This document shows, one piece after another, positions 45,138 to 57,495 of a stretch of DNA of 64,000 bases. The notes below the pieces were generated by a model that saw only the letters and a program-made list of their open reading frames with translations, was not told the DNA's origin and searched no databases. A program made the translations under genes and the position numbers. Each line of letters begins with the position of its first letter. Within the stretch, counting starts at the first letter, position 1. Origin of the DNA: Chrysogorgia sp. JL179-B06 (Eukaryota; Cnidaria; Anthozoa; Scleralcyonacea; Chrysogorgiidae); the NCBI GenBank assembly GCA_035772405.1, contig JAYKKM010000427.1:3176501-3240500 (forward strand), given 5' to 3'.

Positions 45138-45772
45138 ACACAAAACAATATCTTACGGTATTTGAAACAGATTTTGTATATTGTTATTTATATAATAATT
45201 ACCACAGTAATTGAGAGGTACATATAAAAAAATATTAAGTCATTTTTGTTAGATAATATTATATTTTTCTAATGGACCACCAAAAGACAAACTAAAACAA
45301 AAATATGCCCTTTCATTAGCCTCTTTCGCAGGCAACTGTGTGGCTTCTTTTTCCCGAGTCAAATCGCTTCCAAAGTTCCTCAGCGTCAATCAATCCCTTC
45401 ACAATCCCTCGCACAACCTACAGAGTTGCCTGCAGAGGAAGCTACTCTTTCATAATAATTGCCTAACATATTTGCCCAATCAATTGCAAGTATTTTCTGT
45501 TCTTTTGATTATTTTTTACTTTCCATTGGTGAATGTTATAGTGTCAGCCCCAGTTAAAAGAGGGCAACTACCCCCAGGGCCTGGGCCAAATAAGGGGCCT
45601 GAAACGATCCTGCAATCCTACACAGAATAAAACTTCTAGGGCATTTAGGAGCCTGTGAAAGACCATAACCCCACCTCCCCCTGCATTGGCTCTCGTGACC
45701 CTGTATATCATCAGCCCTTTGAACACCTTAATTCAGAGAGGTAGTGTGAGCTGGGAATTGAACCCAGAAACC
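45138..45772. other. Spacer with foldback and SINE pieces
   Basis: Holds the foldback element at 45317-45452. The 3' UTR of the oxygenase gene must lie here; I see no clear AATAAA. Confidence 0.5.
45317..45452. repeat. Foldback element with AGCCTCTTTCGCAGGC ends
   Basis: TTAGCCTCTTTCGCAGGCAAC is mirrored by GTTGCCTGCAGAGGAAGCTA. Ends related to the 33441 element. Confidence 0.7.
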
Positions 45773-45800
45773 CTAAGGTTTCCAAACCTGGACACACCCG
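45732..45800 (-). repeat. tRNA-like SINE head
   Basis: On the minus strand TAGCCCAGCGGGTGTGTCC (A-box side) and GGGTTCAATTCCC (B box). The same sequence marks the start of the duplicated unit; its second copy at 49970-50003 is truncated. Confidence 0.55.
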
Positions 45801-47403
45801 CTGGGCTATAACTAAAAGAAAAAGAAAGAAACAGAAAGAAAAAATAGGAGTTAGTTCAGTATACCACATTATGATCACATGCAATCAATATTATATGGTT
45901 CCTCAATCAGTATTTACATCACTTTGAGAAACAGGTGCCGGTGTTACCTGTAATAAAAGAACAAAAAACAATCAAGTTAGTATATTATTATTCACATAAT
46001 AATCAATATTATTATTATTATAAGGTTCCTCAATCACAATGTTACATAATTTTGAGAAACAGGTGCTGGTGTTATACCTGTAATTAAAACAAAGAAAACT
46101 TAGTTAGTACCATAATTATAACGTATATCAACCATTATCATTATTTTATGTACTACTTAATAGTTAAATATATTATAAAAACACACAGGACACAATTCTC
46201 TTTATTTCAAATGACCACATTAACTATTACAAGTTATATATTGTTGAACCATAAGCTTTAAAGAACCACAATATCCAAAATTGAATATTAGAAAGACTGC
46301 AATCCCTAAGAGCCAAACATATTACAATTAATTTACATGACCATATACAGGTATAACCAGTAATGTATAACCAGAATGCCGATAGTTAGAGATAATATAA
46401 TGAAAACACACAAGACACATTTTCTCTTTATTTTAAAATGACATTAACTATTACAAGTAATATATTGTTGAACCATATATTATAAGCTTAGGATCAAATT
46501 GAATATCAAAATATAGCAATCCCTAGGAGACAAACATGACCCTGCACCTGTAGCTCAAAGCAACAATGATTAATTTTAATACCAATAGTTAAAAACTTGA
46601 TATAAATAAATCAACACACACGACACATGTTCTCTTTATTTAAAAGTGACCATATTAACTATTACAATGTATAATATAATAAGAGACCTACAACTTAAGC
46701 TTTATAAATACCAATCCTTAAAAAGGCGAAAAGCCGGAATATATTACGTAAAATATAGAACCGAAGGCCGGAATAATTACCTATTTGAAAAGCCGAAGAC
46801 CGCAATATTTAAACCAGGACCGTCAACATATTTTACTTTGTAACAATGTAAAACAAGTGTCAGGAACCAGGTGTGATATCCTAGCCTGGGGCAAGGTAAT
46901 ACAAAACTGTATACCTCTGGGCATGGGCAGGACACCCCAAAAATTAACATAATTAACAATACCGAAGATCAGATGATAAGTTAGGCCATCGTTGTTAAGT
47001 ACTACAGCTCTTTTTACATGATAGCATAACTTATTAACTGACCTACCATCCTGGTGGCAACCAATTATTTTTAAAGGAACACTTTCCAAGCACATCACAA
47101 GGAAATGAACCATTACCTTCAGCAACTTGGCCAGTATTGTTCCTGTTATCCTTAGGTATACCATGACTAGCTAAAAGCTACAGTTTCCAACCTGATCTCT
47201 AAGCTGTTCTAATTAGACACACCTGTTGACCATATTGAGAAGTGATGTTGTCCTTCTTGGGCGTCCACCAATGCCAATACCTGTACCTTTTATCTAATTT
47301 TCTATCACTGTTGTTTACGGAACTTAATCTGTTATTTCATGCAAGCTTAATTCTTCAATTTGTTGACTGCTTCTTAAATATTAAATCATGCAGTAAAATA
47401 TAA

Positions 47404-47790
47404 TAATATAAATTGCAGTCAGAAGTCAGTTGTCTAATTTGTAGCAGCTGACTGTAAAGTAAATAATTCTATGCCAACTTAATTCTCCAGAATACAGATT
47501 TTTCCAAGTGCTGCACTACTTATCCAAGTCAGTGGCACACAAAACAATTCCTTATAACTCAACTGACCTAATTCCTAAACAATATGTAACTATATACCGT
47601 ACATGTACCTGCAGTCAGAAGTCTAATTTGTAGCAGCTGACTGGAAAGTAAATAATTCTATGCCAACTTAATTCTCAAGAATACAGATTTTTCCAAGTGC
47701 TGCACTACTTATCCAAGTCAGTGGCACACAAAACAATTCCTTATAACTCAACTGACCTAATATTCCGAAACAATATGATACTATATACCT
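47404..47790. repeat. ~184-bp tandem repeat, 2 copies (unit 1)
   Basis: CAGTCAGAAGTC...GTAGCAGCTGACTG...CTTATAACTCAACTGACC occurs twice here; unit 2 carries three copies (51360-51845). Confidence 0.88.
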
Positions 47791-48239
47791 CTAACCATAT
47801 GATTTCCACCACGTCCACCATATCCATTGGTTTCCAGAGAGAATGGGTACAATTATACCCAGTTAACTATCTCAAGAAAAGGTATATCTTTTCTTGTCCT
47901 ACTTAACTGCACTACCCTAGCCATCTTCTCTTCTCTACACACACACAACCCTAGTCTACTAATTAAGGCCACCAGGATTCTAACCATTTAAACTGTTTCC
48001 AGTTTGCGCCTCCAGTAGGACTCCATTTGAAACCAATCCAATGAAAACCGATCCAATAAAAAAGTCCAATCCAATATTTGTCCAGTAATCCATATACTGT
48101 ATTGCACTGATCCAATAAAAATCCAATCCAATATTTGTCCATGAGTATACCCAGTAATCCATATATTGCACTCCATATAATGCACTCCATATAATGCTCT
48201 CCATATAATTGTAATCCATAATTTGCACTCCATGTTATA

Positions 48240-49280
48240 ATATCCAGGGTTCTCCCTTTTCGTGTACCATACCATTTACAGACTGGTTTGAAAATTAGTT
48301 ATTTGATAATTCCTATGCAAATAAAAATCTTGCTACATTAGACTTCCAGCTGACTTAGTGCCCAAAGCAGCAGACTAGAGATTAAAAACCTAGAGTGTAA
48401 AGTTACCACCAGATGATTTAGTGCTAAAAGCAACAAACTGGTTGGAGAATATAATTACAGCTGTGTATTTGATAATTCCTATACAAAATGAAATGTCAAT
48501 CTTGCTTGTTAGGATCCTCCAGCTGATTTGGAGATCAAAACCAAATGTTGAGTTTATGAGAGCATGATGGATTCCCTTTTGTGCAGAGGATGATTAACAA
48601 GCACTGCAATAAACTGATGAAAGAAAGCTGGATGTTGAATTGAAAGGGGAACTCAGTACTAAGAGAAAGAAACAGGTTGGTTAACATACAGGGAACTATA
48701 TGGTCTACTGTACAAAGGAAAGGAAAACATCAATCTGTCAACTTCACCATTACTGTAGGAAATGTCATTTTATCCAAACTTTGGCGTCACAACTTACTGT
48801 ATCCTAGGTTTATTTTTATTTGAACTGGATTTATACTGATTGTCAACTTATCCTAGGTTTATTTTTATTTGAACTGGATTTATACCGATTATTTGCATGC
48901 ATGCTTACAGTTTTATGCACTCCTAAATTATCATCTTAAATGTAACACCTTTAAGCTAACAAAATGGCATTTTCTACAGTGATGGTGAAGTTGATAGATT
49001 AATATTTTCCTTTCCTTTGTACAGTAGGTCAATTAATTCCCTGTATGTTGACCAACCTGTTTCTTCCTCTTAGTACTGGATTCCCCTTTCAATACAACAT
49101 CCAGCTTCCTTCCACCAATCATCACAATACTTGTTAATCATCCTCTGTACAAAAAAAAACTCACCACACCCGTAAAAACAACACTCAATTATTAAAAAAT
49201 AAATGTAACCTAATATTAAATTATAAAAGTGTTTCTATAACAAATTGTTTTGAGTGGGAGAACCCTGGTTTCCAATAGCT
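48240..49280. repeat. ~1 kb foldback element, copy 1
   Basis: Bounded by CCAGGGTTCTCCC and GGGAGAACCCTGG. Inner arms also pair: GAGGATGATTAACAAGCACTG against TACTTGTTAATCATCCTC, and CAACTTCACCATTACTGTAG against CTACAGTGATGGTGAAGTTG. No transposase frame: a non-autonomous DNA transposon. Confidence 0.85.
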
Positions 49281-51359
49281 CAATCCAATTAATTCCTATA
49301 AAAAACATTAAAAATGGATCTTGAGTACAGTGAATTCTCTCTAAGGCAGACACTTTCTGGGCCAAATTTGTTGTCTGCCTTAGAGAGGTGTCTGCCTTAG
49401 AGAGTTTTATTATCTGTCCACCTAAGAGGTGTCCACCTTAGAGGGGTGTCCGCTTAAGCCTAGTTTCCATTTGGTCGCTACGATCGCGCAACGGTGTCAT
49501 AGTGGTTGATGTAATAGAGTGTGTATCTATATCTCTGCAATCAATAGACTGCTTAATTGCATGCAGCAGACAAAAGACAACATAGATCGACACTCTATTA
49601 CATCGACGACTATGACACCATTGCGACCAAATGGAAACCAGGCTTTAGAGAGAGTTCACTGTACACCTACAGTGAAGTAATTCATTCATTAGCACCAATA
49701 CAACACAACGCCACTACAATACCTGTGCAAGACTGCATTTTCTGAGGATTTGACAATCATCCAATATCAATGTCTACTACAAGCTGCTCCCACCTTTGCT
49801 ACAGCACTGTAGTTCCAGAAAATATTCCTACCCCCACCACAAAGGCAGTGGAAATTCCAAAGGGGAGGGTGGGGGTCAAAGTCGAGCTAATTTTCCAGGT
49901 GGGCGTAAACTAAGATATTGATAACATCCAATGCTGTTTTTTTAATCTGTTTTCACTATTTCTGAGCACTAAGGTTTCCAAACCTGGACACACCCGCTGG
50001 GCTAACTAACCACAGTAAAAGAAAAACAAAGAAAAACATAGAAAAAAATGGAGTTAGTATACCACATTATAATCACATTCAATCAAAATTATATGGTTCC
50101 TCAATCAGAATTTACATCACTTTGAGAAACAGGTGCCGGTGTTACCTGTAATAAAAGAACAAAAAACAATCAAGTTAGTATATTACATTCACATAATAAT
50201 CAATATTATATTATAAGGTTCCTCAATCACATTACATAATTTTGAGAAACAGGTGCTGGTGTTATACCTGTAATTAAAACAAAGAAAACCGAGTTAGTAC
50301 CATATAACGTATATGAACCATTATCACTTATGTTAATAGTTAAATATATAAAAACACACAGGACACAATTCTCTTTATTTCAAATGACCACATTCAAATT
50401 GAATAGCAAAAAAGACTGCAATCCCGAGCCGAACATGACCCTACAGTCTTACCGATACCCTGAGTGCCATCCTCGCATGCCCCCGTTATCCCCCAACGGG
50501 CGAAGAACCTCTGGCACCCAGGTTATCTTACCTGTAACTCAAAGCAACAATGATTAATTTTAATACCAATAGTTAAAAACTTGATACTGTATAAATAAAT
50601 CAACACACAAGACACATTGTTCTCTTTATTTAAAAGTGACCATATTAACTATTACAACATATAATATAATAAAAGACCTACAACTACCTAAAATGTAGAA
50701 CCGAAGGCCGGAATAATTACCTATTTGAAAAGCCGAAGACCGCAATATTTAAACCAGGACCGTCAACATATTTTACTTTGTAACAATGTAAAACAAGTGT
50801 CAGGAACCAGGTGTGATATCCTAGCCTGGGGCAAGGTAATACAAAACTGTATACCTCTGGGCATGGGCAGGACACCCCAAAAATTAACATAATTAACAAT
50901 ACCGAAGATCAGATGATAAGTTAGGCCATCGTTGTTAAGTACTACAGCTCTTTTTACATGATAGCATAACTTATTAACTGACCTACCATCCTGGTGGCAA
51001 CCAATTATTTTTAAAGGAACACTTTCCAAGCACATCACAAGGAAATGAACCATTACCTTCAGCAACTTGGCCAGTATTGTTCCTGTTATCCTTAGGTATA
51101 CCATGACTAGCTAAAAGCTACAGTCTCCAACCTGATCTCTAAGTTGTTCTAAGACACACCTGTTGTCCATATTGAGAAGTGATGTTGTCCTTCTTGGGCG
51201 TCCACCAATACCTGTACCTACTGTATTACCTAATTTTCGATCACTGTTGTTTACGGAACTTAATCTATTATTTTATGCAAGCTTAATTCCTCAATTTGTT
51301 GACTGCTTCTTAAATATTAAATCATGCAGTAAAACACATTAAGTTATATAATAATATAA

Positions 51360-51845
51360 ATTGCAGTCAGAAGTCAGTAATTGTCTAATTTGTAGCAGCT
51401 GACTGTAAAGTAAATAATTCTATGCCAACTTAATTCTCCAGAATACAAATTTTTCCAAGTACTGCACTGCTTATCCAAGTCAGTGGCACAAAAAACAATT
51501 CCTTATAACTCAACTGACCTAATTCCTAAACAACATATAACTATATACCTGCAATCAGTTGTCTAATTTGTAGCAGCTGACTGTAAAGTAAATAATTCTA
51601 TGCCAACTTAATTCACCAAAATACAGATTTTTCCAAGTGCTGCACTGCTTATCCAAGTCAGTGGCACAAAAAACAATTCCTTATAACTCAACTGACCTAA
51701 TTCCTAAACAACATATAACTATATACCTGCAGTCAGTTGTCTAATTTGTAGCAGCTGACTGTAAAGTAAATAATTCTATGCCAACTTAATTCTCCAGAAT
51801 ACAGATTTTTCCAAGTGCTGCACTGCTTATCCAAGTCTAATATTC
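51360..51845. repeat. ~184-bp tandem repeat, 3 copies (unit 2)
   Basis: Three head-to-tail copies starting near 51361, 51545 and 51725; the last is cut short at CTTATCCAAGTC. Confidence 0.88.
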
Positions 51846-52279
51846 CTAAACAATATAATACTACCTCTAACCATATTATGATTTCCACCACGTCCACCAT
51901 ATCCATTGGTTTCCAGAGAGAATGGGTATTTATACCCAGTTAACTATCTCAAGAAAAGGTATATCTTTTCTTGTCCTACTTAACTGCACTACCCTAGCCA
52001 TCTTCTCTACACACACAACCCTAGTCTAACTAATTAAGGCCACCAGGATTCTAACCATTTAAACTGTTTCCAGTTTGCGCCTCCAGTAGGACTCCATTTG
52101 AAACCAATCCAATGAAAACCGATCCAATAAAAAAGTCCAATCCAATATTTGTCCAGTAATCCATACTGTATTGCACTGATCCAATAAAAATCCAATCCAA
52201 TATTTGTCCATGAGTATACCCAGTAATCCATATATTGCACTCCATATAATTGTAATCCATAATTTGCACTCCATGTTAT

Positions 52280-53340
52280 AATATCCAGGGTTCTCCCTTT
52301 TCGTGTACCATACCATTTACAGACTTGTTTGAAAATTAGTTATTTGATAATTCCTATGTAAATAAAAATCTTGCTACAATATATTAGACTTCCAGCTGAC
52401 TTAGTGCCCAAAGCAGCAGACTAGAGATTAAAAAGCTAGAGTGTAAAGTTACCACCAGATGATTTAGTGCTAAAAGCAACAAACTGGTTGGAGAATTTAA
52501 TTACAGCTGTGTATTTGATAATTCCTATACAAAATCAAATGTCAATCTTGCTTGTTAGGATCCTCCAGCTGATTTAGTGCCCACAGGCAGATGCATGGAG
52601 ATCAAAACCAAATGTTGAGTTTATGAGAGCATGATGGATTCCCTTTTGTGCAGAGGATGATTAACAAGCACTGCGATAAACTGATGAAAGAAAGCTGGAT
52701 GTTGAATTGAAAGGGGAACTGAGTGCTAAGAGAAAGAAACAGGTTGGTTAACATACAGGGAACTTATGGTCTACTGTACAAAGGAAAGGAAAACATCAAT
52801 CTGTCAACTTCACCATTACTGTAGGAAATGTCATTTTATCCAAACTTTGGCATCACAACTTATCCTAGGGGTTTATTTTTATTTGAACTGGATTTATACT
52901 GATTGCCAACTTATGCTTGGTTTATTTTTATTTGAACTGGATTTATACCGATTATTTGCATGCATGCTTACAGTTTTATGCACTCCTAAATTATCATCTT
53001 AAATGTAACACCTTTAAGCTAACAAAATGGCATTTTCTACAGTGATGGTGAAGTTGATAGATTAATATTTTCCTTTCCTTTGTACAGTAGGTCAATTAAT
53101 TCCCTGTGTGTTGACCAACCTGTTTCTTCCTCTTAGTACTGGATTCCCCTTTCAATACAACATCCAACTTCCTTCCACCAATCTATCACAATACTTGTTA
53201 ATCATCCTCTGTACAAAAAAAAACCCACCACACCCGTAAAAACAACACTCAATTAAAAAATAAATGTAACCTAATATTAAATTATAAAAGTGTTTCTATA
53301 ACAAATTGTTTTGAGTGGGAGAACCCTGGTTTCCAATAGC
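52280..53340. repeat. ~1 kb foldback element, copy 2
   Basis: Same CCAGGGTTCTCCC and GGGAGAACCCTGG ends as copy 1, within unit 2. Confidence 0.85.
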
Positions 53341-53389
53341 TCAATCCAATTAATTCCTATAAAAAACATTAAAAATGGACCCTGAGTAC

Positions 53390-53580
53390 AGTGAACTCTC
53401 TCTAAGACAGACACTTTCTGGGCCAAATTTGTTGTCCGCCTTAGAGAGGTGTCTGCCTTAGAGAGTTTTATTATAGTAAATAATGTAGAAGAGGCCGAGA
53501 TTATGTGTCCGCCTTAGAGAGGTGTCCGCCTTAGAGAGGTGTCTGCCTTAGAGGGGTGTCCGCTTAGAGAGAGTTCACTG
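53390..53580. repeat. CTCTCTAAGGCGGACA element
   Basis: GAACTCTCTCTAAGACAGAC and CGCTTAGAGAGAGTTCACTG form inverted ends around several TTAGAGAGGTGTC words. Matches 49345-49465 in unit 1 and a fragment at 585-710. Confidence 0.75.
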
Positions 53581-53768
53581 TACACCTACAGTCACTGTAC
53601 ACCTACAGTCACTGTACACCTACAGTCACTGTACACCTACAGTCACTGTACACCTACAGTCACTGTACACCTACAGTCACTGTACACCTACAGTCACTGT
53701 ACACCTACAGTCACTGTACACCTACAGTCAAGTCTGTACACCTACAGTCGCTGTACACCTACAGTGAA
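53572..53768. repeat. 17-bp palindromic minisatellite
   Basis: About 11 copies of CACTGTACACCTACAGT. Unit 1 has a single copy at the same place (about 49667), so this array expanded after the duplication. Confidence 0.93.
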
Positions 53769-54041
53769 GTCCAACACAACACAACGCCACTACAATGCCT
53801 GTGCAAGACTATGCATTTTCTGAGGATTTGAACTTCAAGATGTCTACTACAAGCTACTCCCACCTTCGCTACAGCACTGTAGTTCTAGAAAATATTCCTA
53901 CCCCCACCACAAAGGCAGTGGAAATTCCAAAGGGGAGGGTGGGGGTCAAGCTCGAGCTAATTTTCCAGGTGCGGGCATAAACTAAGATATTGATAACATC
54001 CAATGCTTACAGTTTAATCTGGTTTTGTTTACTATTTCTGA

Positions 54042-55190
54042 GAAAATCGTTCTAGGGGTGAGGTCAATGTTTAAATGCCAAAACAGAAACTCCTGGAGGG
54101 ATGGGTTTCCTAGACGTTGCCTGCAGTGGAGGTATAAGATATTTTCAGGAACTATCGTACACATATTCACTACTGGCAAAATAATGGTTATTTACCAGCT
54201 CAGAGGTCCATATGGAAAAATATTTCCCAATGACTCAAAACAGCCCAAGGCACGTTTTTGAGACCAAGGGAAATATTTCTCAATATGGACTGACCAAAAT
54301 GGTAAATAATTTATTTATTTTTTCCATATTATCCTGGTTTGTTTTTTTGGTTGTCATCAGTATTTCCAGACAGTGGACAAAAAAGGAAAGTCTGTGCTTT
54401 TACCTTAATCTTTTTGGATAAAAAGTCACTCATCTTTCAATATTCAAGCTTGTTTGATTTCATTTTCAAATGTTTTTAGAATAATTTGGCTTATAAAATG
54501 CATTTAAAACAAATTATTTTGAGCGGTCTGTACGAGCAATCAATATGGGCTCATATGGACTGCACATTAGCCAATCTGAATGCAGGATTTGGTAGGTGGA
54601 AAAAATAAATATATAATTTTTTATTAATTTTGAGCAGAGCGAATCCTAGGCATTCCTGCAATATGATTGGCTGCCTGAGCATTTTTGCAATATCTGACCA
54701 AGTCACATTATCCTAAATTTGTTATCGTGATTTTTTCTTCATTATTAACTGGAAAATTGAAAACTAACACATAATTTGATTCAACTACGCTGGAAAGAAC
54801 TATATTATACAAAAACTGAAGTATTTTGGTTTATTTTTCTTTCTTAATTATCCAAAATGCAGTTTTACCAAACTAAACTAACCCAATTTACCTTTATTTA
54901 TAATAAAAAAATAAATGTTACTTACCGGTACCATTTTGGTCGGGGTGTATAGAAACATATTTGCCCTCGGTCACATAAACAACCCTCGGCAGTTTCTGTA
55001 ACCTCGGGCAAATATTTTTGTATATCATTCCTCCCATCCAGTAGATAGAGACAGTTTAATAAAAAAATTCACATTGCAGCTTACAATAGGCTGAATATAT
55101 TGCATTAATTATTACATTGAAATTTTAGTAATTATTTTAGAAGTTAACTCATGCAACAAAAAAGCACCCAAGTGCAAGGCACTACAATAT
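54042..55190. other. Spacer, no gene recognised
   Basis: AT-rich single-copy-looking sequence. Short hairpin-like words such as GGGAAATATTTCTC recur near 54210-54290. No exon supported. Confidence 0.4.
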
Positions 55191-55194
55191 ATAT

Positions 55195-55405
55195 ATTATA
55201 TCAATCGCACCAGTATTGTAACCTTTGCTCTCCATCTGAGTCTTATTGTAGCTCAATGGTCGAGCATCTCACCAGCAATCAGGTTACAGCTAGGATGATC
55301 CTTGTATGGGTCTTGAAAACATCTTCTGAGAGTTTGAGCTTGACGATTGTCCAATATAATTATCATTTGTCTCCTGTTCTTCGACATTCACTACAGCGAT
55401 GTACA
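55195..55405 (+). repeat. tRNA-derived SINE copy
   Basis: GTAACCTTTGCTCTCCATCTGAGTC leads into TAGCTCAATGGTCGAGC and CAATCAGGTTACAGCTAGGATGATCC; the tail has GAGCTTGACGATTGTCC. The B box is mutated. Quoted motifs are partial. Confidence 0.7.
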
Positions 55406-55496
55406 TATTATATAGACTTAATAGTATAATACTGTATATATCACACATACCATGTATCCATTTGAATCTGTGTCCACTTGCACTCCATGTGGGTTC

Positions 55497-56735
55497 ATGC
55501 CAGGGTTCTCCCATATTTCACACAATCACCAGCTGATTTAGTGCTCAAAAGCAACAGACTGGTTTGAAAATTAGTTATTCTTACTATAATAGATCCTCCA
55601 GCTGATTTAGTGCTGATCAAATTAGCAACAGCCTCGTTTGAGAATTAGTTATTTAATTATGTTTTTTTGAGAATTAGTTATTTTTTATTAGTTATATTTG
55701 TATAGGAATACAAATGAAATGTCAATATTCCTACTGTATATTAGGATTCTCCAGCTGATTTAATGCTAAAAGCAACAGGCTCATGGAGATTAAAACCAAG
55801 TGTTGAGTTTATAAACACAATGGATTCCCTTTTGTGCAAAGGATGATTAACAAGCACTGCGATAAACTGATGAAAGAAAGTTGGATGTTGAATTGAAAGG
55901 GGAACTCAGTACTAAGAGAAAGAAACAGGTTGGTCAACATACAGGGAATTATGGTCTACTGTACAAAGGAAAGGAAAACATCAATCTGTCAACTTCACCA
56001 TTACTGTAGAAAATGTCATTTTATCCAAACTTTGGTGTCAATTAACTTATCCTAGGTTTGTTTTTATTTGAACTGGATTTATACTGATTATTTGCATGCT
56101 TATTACAGTTTTAATTATTATCGCATGTTTACACTGTTTTATGTGCTCCCCCAAATTATTGTTTTAAATGTAACACTTTTAAGCCAAACAAAATGGCACT
56201 TTCTACAGTGATGGTGAAGTTGACAGATTGATATTTTCCTTTCCTTTGTACAGTAGGTCAATCATTTCTCTGTATGTTGGCCAACCTGTTCCTTTCTCTT
56301 AGAATTGAGTTTTCCTTTCAATACAACATCCAACTTCCTTCCACCAATCTATCACAATACTTGTTAATCATCCTCTGTACAAAAACAAACCCACCACACC
56401 CATAAAAAACAACACTCAGTTATTAAAAAATAAATATCAGCAACCCAATACTAATTAAGTGTGAAATAATATTAATTAATTAAGTGTGAAATAATATTAA
56501 TTAATATTAATTAAGTGTGAAATAATATTAATTAATTAAGTGTGAAATAATATTAATTAAGTAAGGGTGAAATAATATTAATTAATATTAATTCATTAAT
56601 ATTAATTAAGTGTGAAATAATATTAATATTAATTAAGTGTGAAATAATATTAATTAATTAAGTGTGAAATAATATTAATATTAATTAATTAAGTGTGAAA
56701 TTGTTTTGTTTGGGAGAACCCTGATTTTCAATAGG
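55497..56735. repeat. ~1.2 kb foldback element, copy 3
   Basis: CAGGGTTCTCCC at the left and GGGAGAACCCTG at the right, with the same inner arms as copies 1 and 2. It stands outside the tandem units, has more substitutions, and carries the AT-rich array at 56445-56700. Confidence 0.83.
56445..56700. repeat. AT-rich minisatellite
   Basis: About ten copies of AATTAAGTGTGAAATAATATT with variable TTAATATTAATTAA spacers. Confidence 0.92.
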
Positions 56736-57495
56736 TCAATGCCAATTATTTCCTATGAAAAAACATTGAAATTCAATCATTATTCTGCTGAAAGTGGTTT
56801 CATTACTGTAAAATTATTTCATTTGGGTACATATTCCTTTTTGAAAATTATAATATTGATTTAGTTTCTATAAAATATCATAAATAATACCATAAATAAT
56901 ATATAAATAATAGAAATAAATAATAATAGAAATAATATAATAAATAATATAATAAATATAATAGTGTACAACCAGAAAGCCAATTAGTTAAAGATATAAA
57001 AACACACATGACACATTTTATTTTTATTTTAAATGACCATATTAACTATTACAAGTTATATTGTTGAACCATGCAAATTTTTGAACTGTATGACGTGTCG
57101 AAAACCGTATAATACAAATAGCCGGCCACACACGTGTACGTTGCATATTTTCCGGTATGAACTTTTGACAAAAGAAAGCTGTTCGGCCGTTTTTCGTTGG
57201 TTTTTCAACTTATAGCTTTAATGTTTAAGTATTTCTGAACAAAAGGTCAAGCACACCAGAGTAGGCAACACCAGACTGGGCGACGAAGGCTTGGAGCTTC
57301 ATAATTTCACCGGACAGTACAGCTTCTCCCCTTCAAGTACGCAAATATTCACGTAAAATGCTTTTTGAATGACATGACAAGTCTTGTTCCTTTAAAAAAC
57401 GGGTCTTGTTCCTTTAAAAACTGCCCTTTCGTTCAGCAGAAGGGTTGAAAGAAGTGCAAACGCGGTTTTAGCGTGCGCCGGGCACGAGTCAAAAA
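56736..57495. other. Spacer and probable promoter side of the 57.5 kb gene
   Basis: AT-rich to about 57050, then more GC and CpG toward 57490. A small minus-strand frame starting near 57297 lacks a supported splice link. Confidence 0.4.

Larger units (their letters stand above)
45773..49967. repeat. Direct duplication, unit 1 (~4.2 kb)
   Basis: Begins CTAAGGTTTCCAAACCTGG and ends CACTATTTCTGAG. The same order of sequence is found in unit 2, with stretches near 46780-47160 that look identical to 50720-51104. No gene recognised; a 113-codon minus-strand frame (46823-47164) is kept in both units but has no recognised domain. Confidence 0.92.
49968..54041. repeat. Direct duplication, unit 2 (~4.1 kb)
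   Basis: Second copy in the same orientation, directly joined to unit 1. Differences from unit 1 are small indels, an added copy of the 184-bp repeat, an inserted small element near 50440-50528, and the 17-bp expansion at 53572-53768. Confidence 0.92.

Noticed and set aside
46823..51104. 113-codon protein conserved in both duplicated units
   Set aside because: Conservation is explained by the recent duplication; the flanking non-coding sequence is equally identical, and no domain or splice context is seen.
16673..55405. Functional tRNA genes
   Set aside because: The tRNA-like heads keep A and B boxes, but they are followed by a shared SINE body, have mismatched anticodon stems and occur as many damaged copies.
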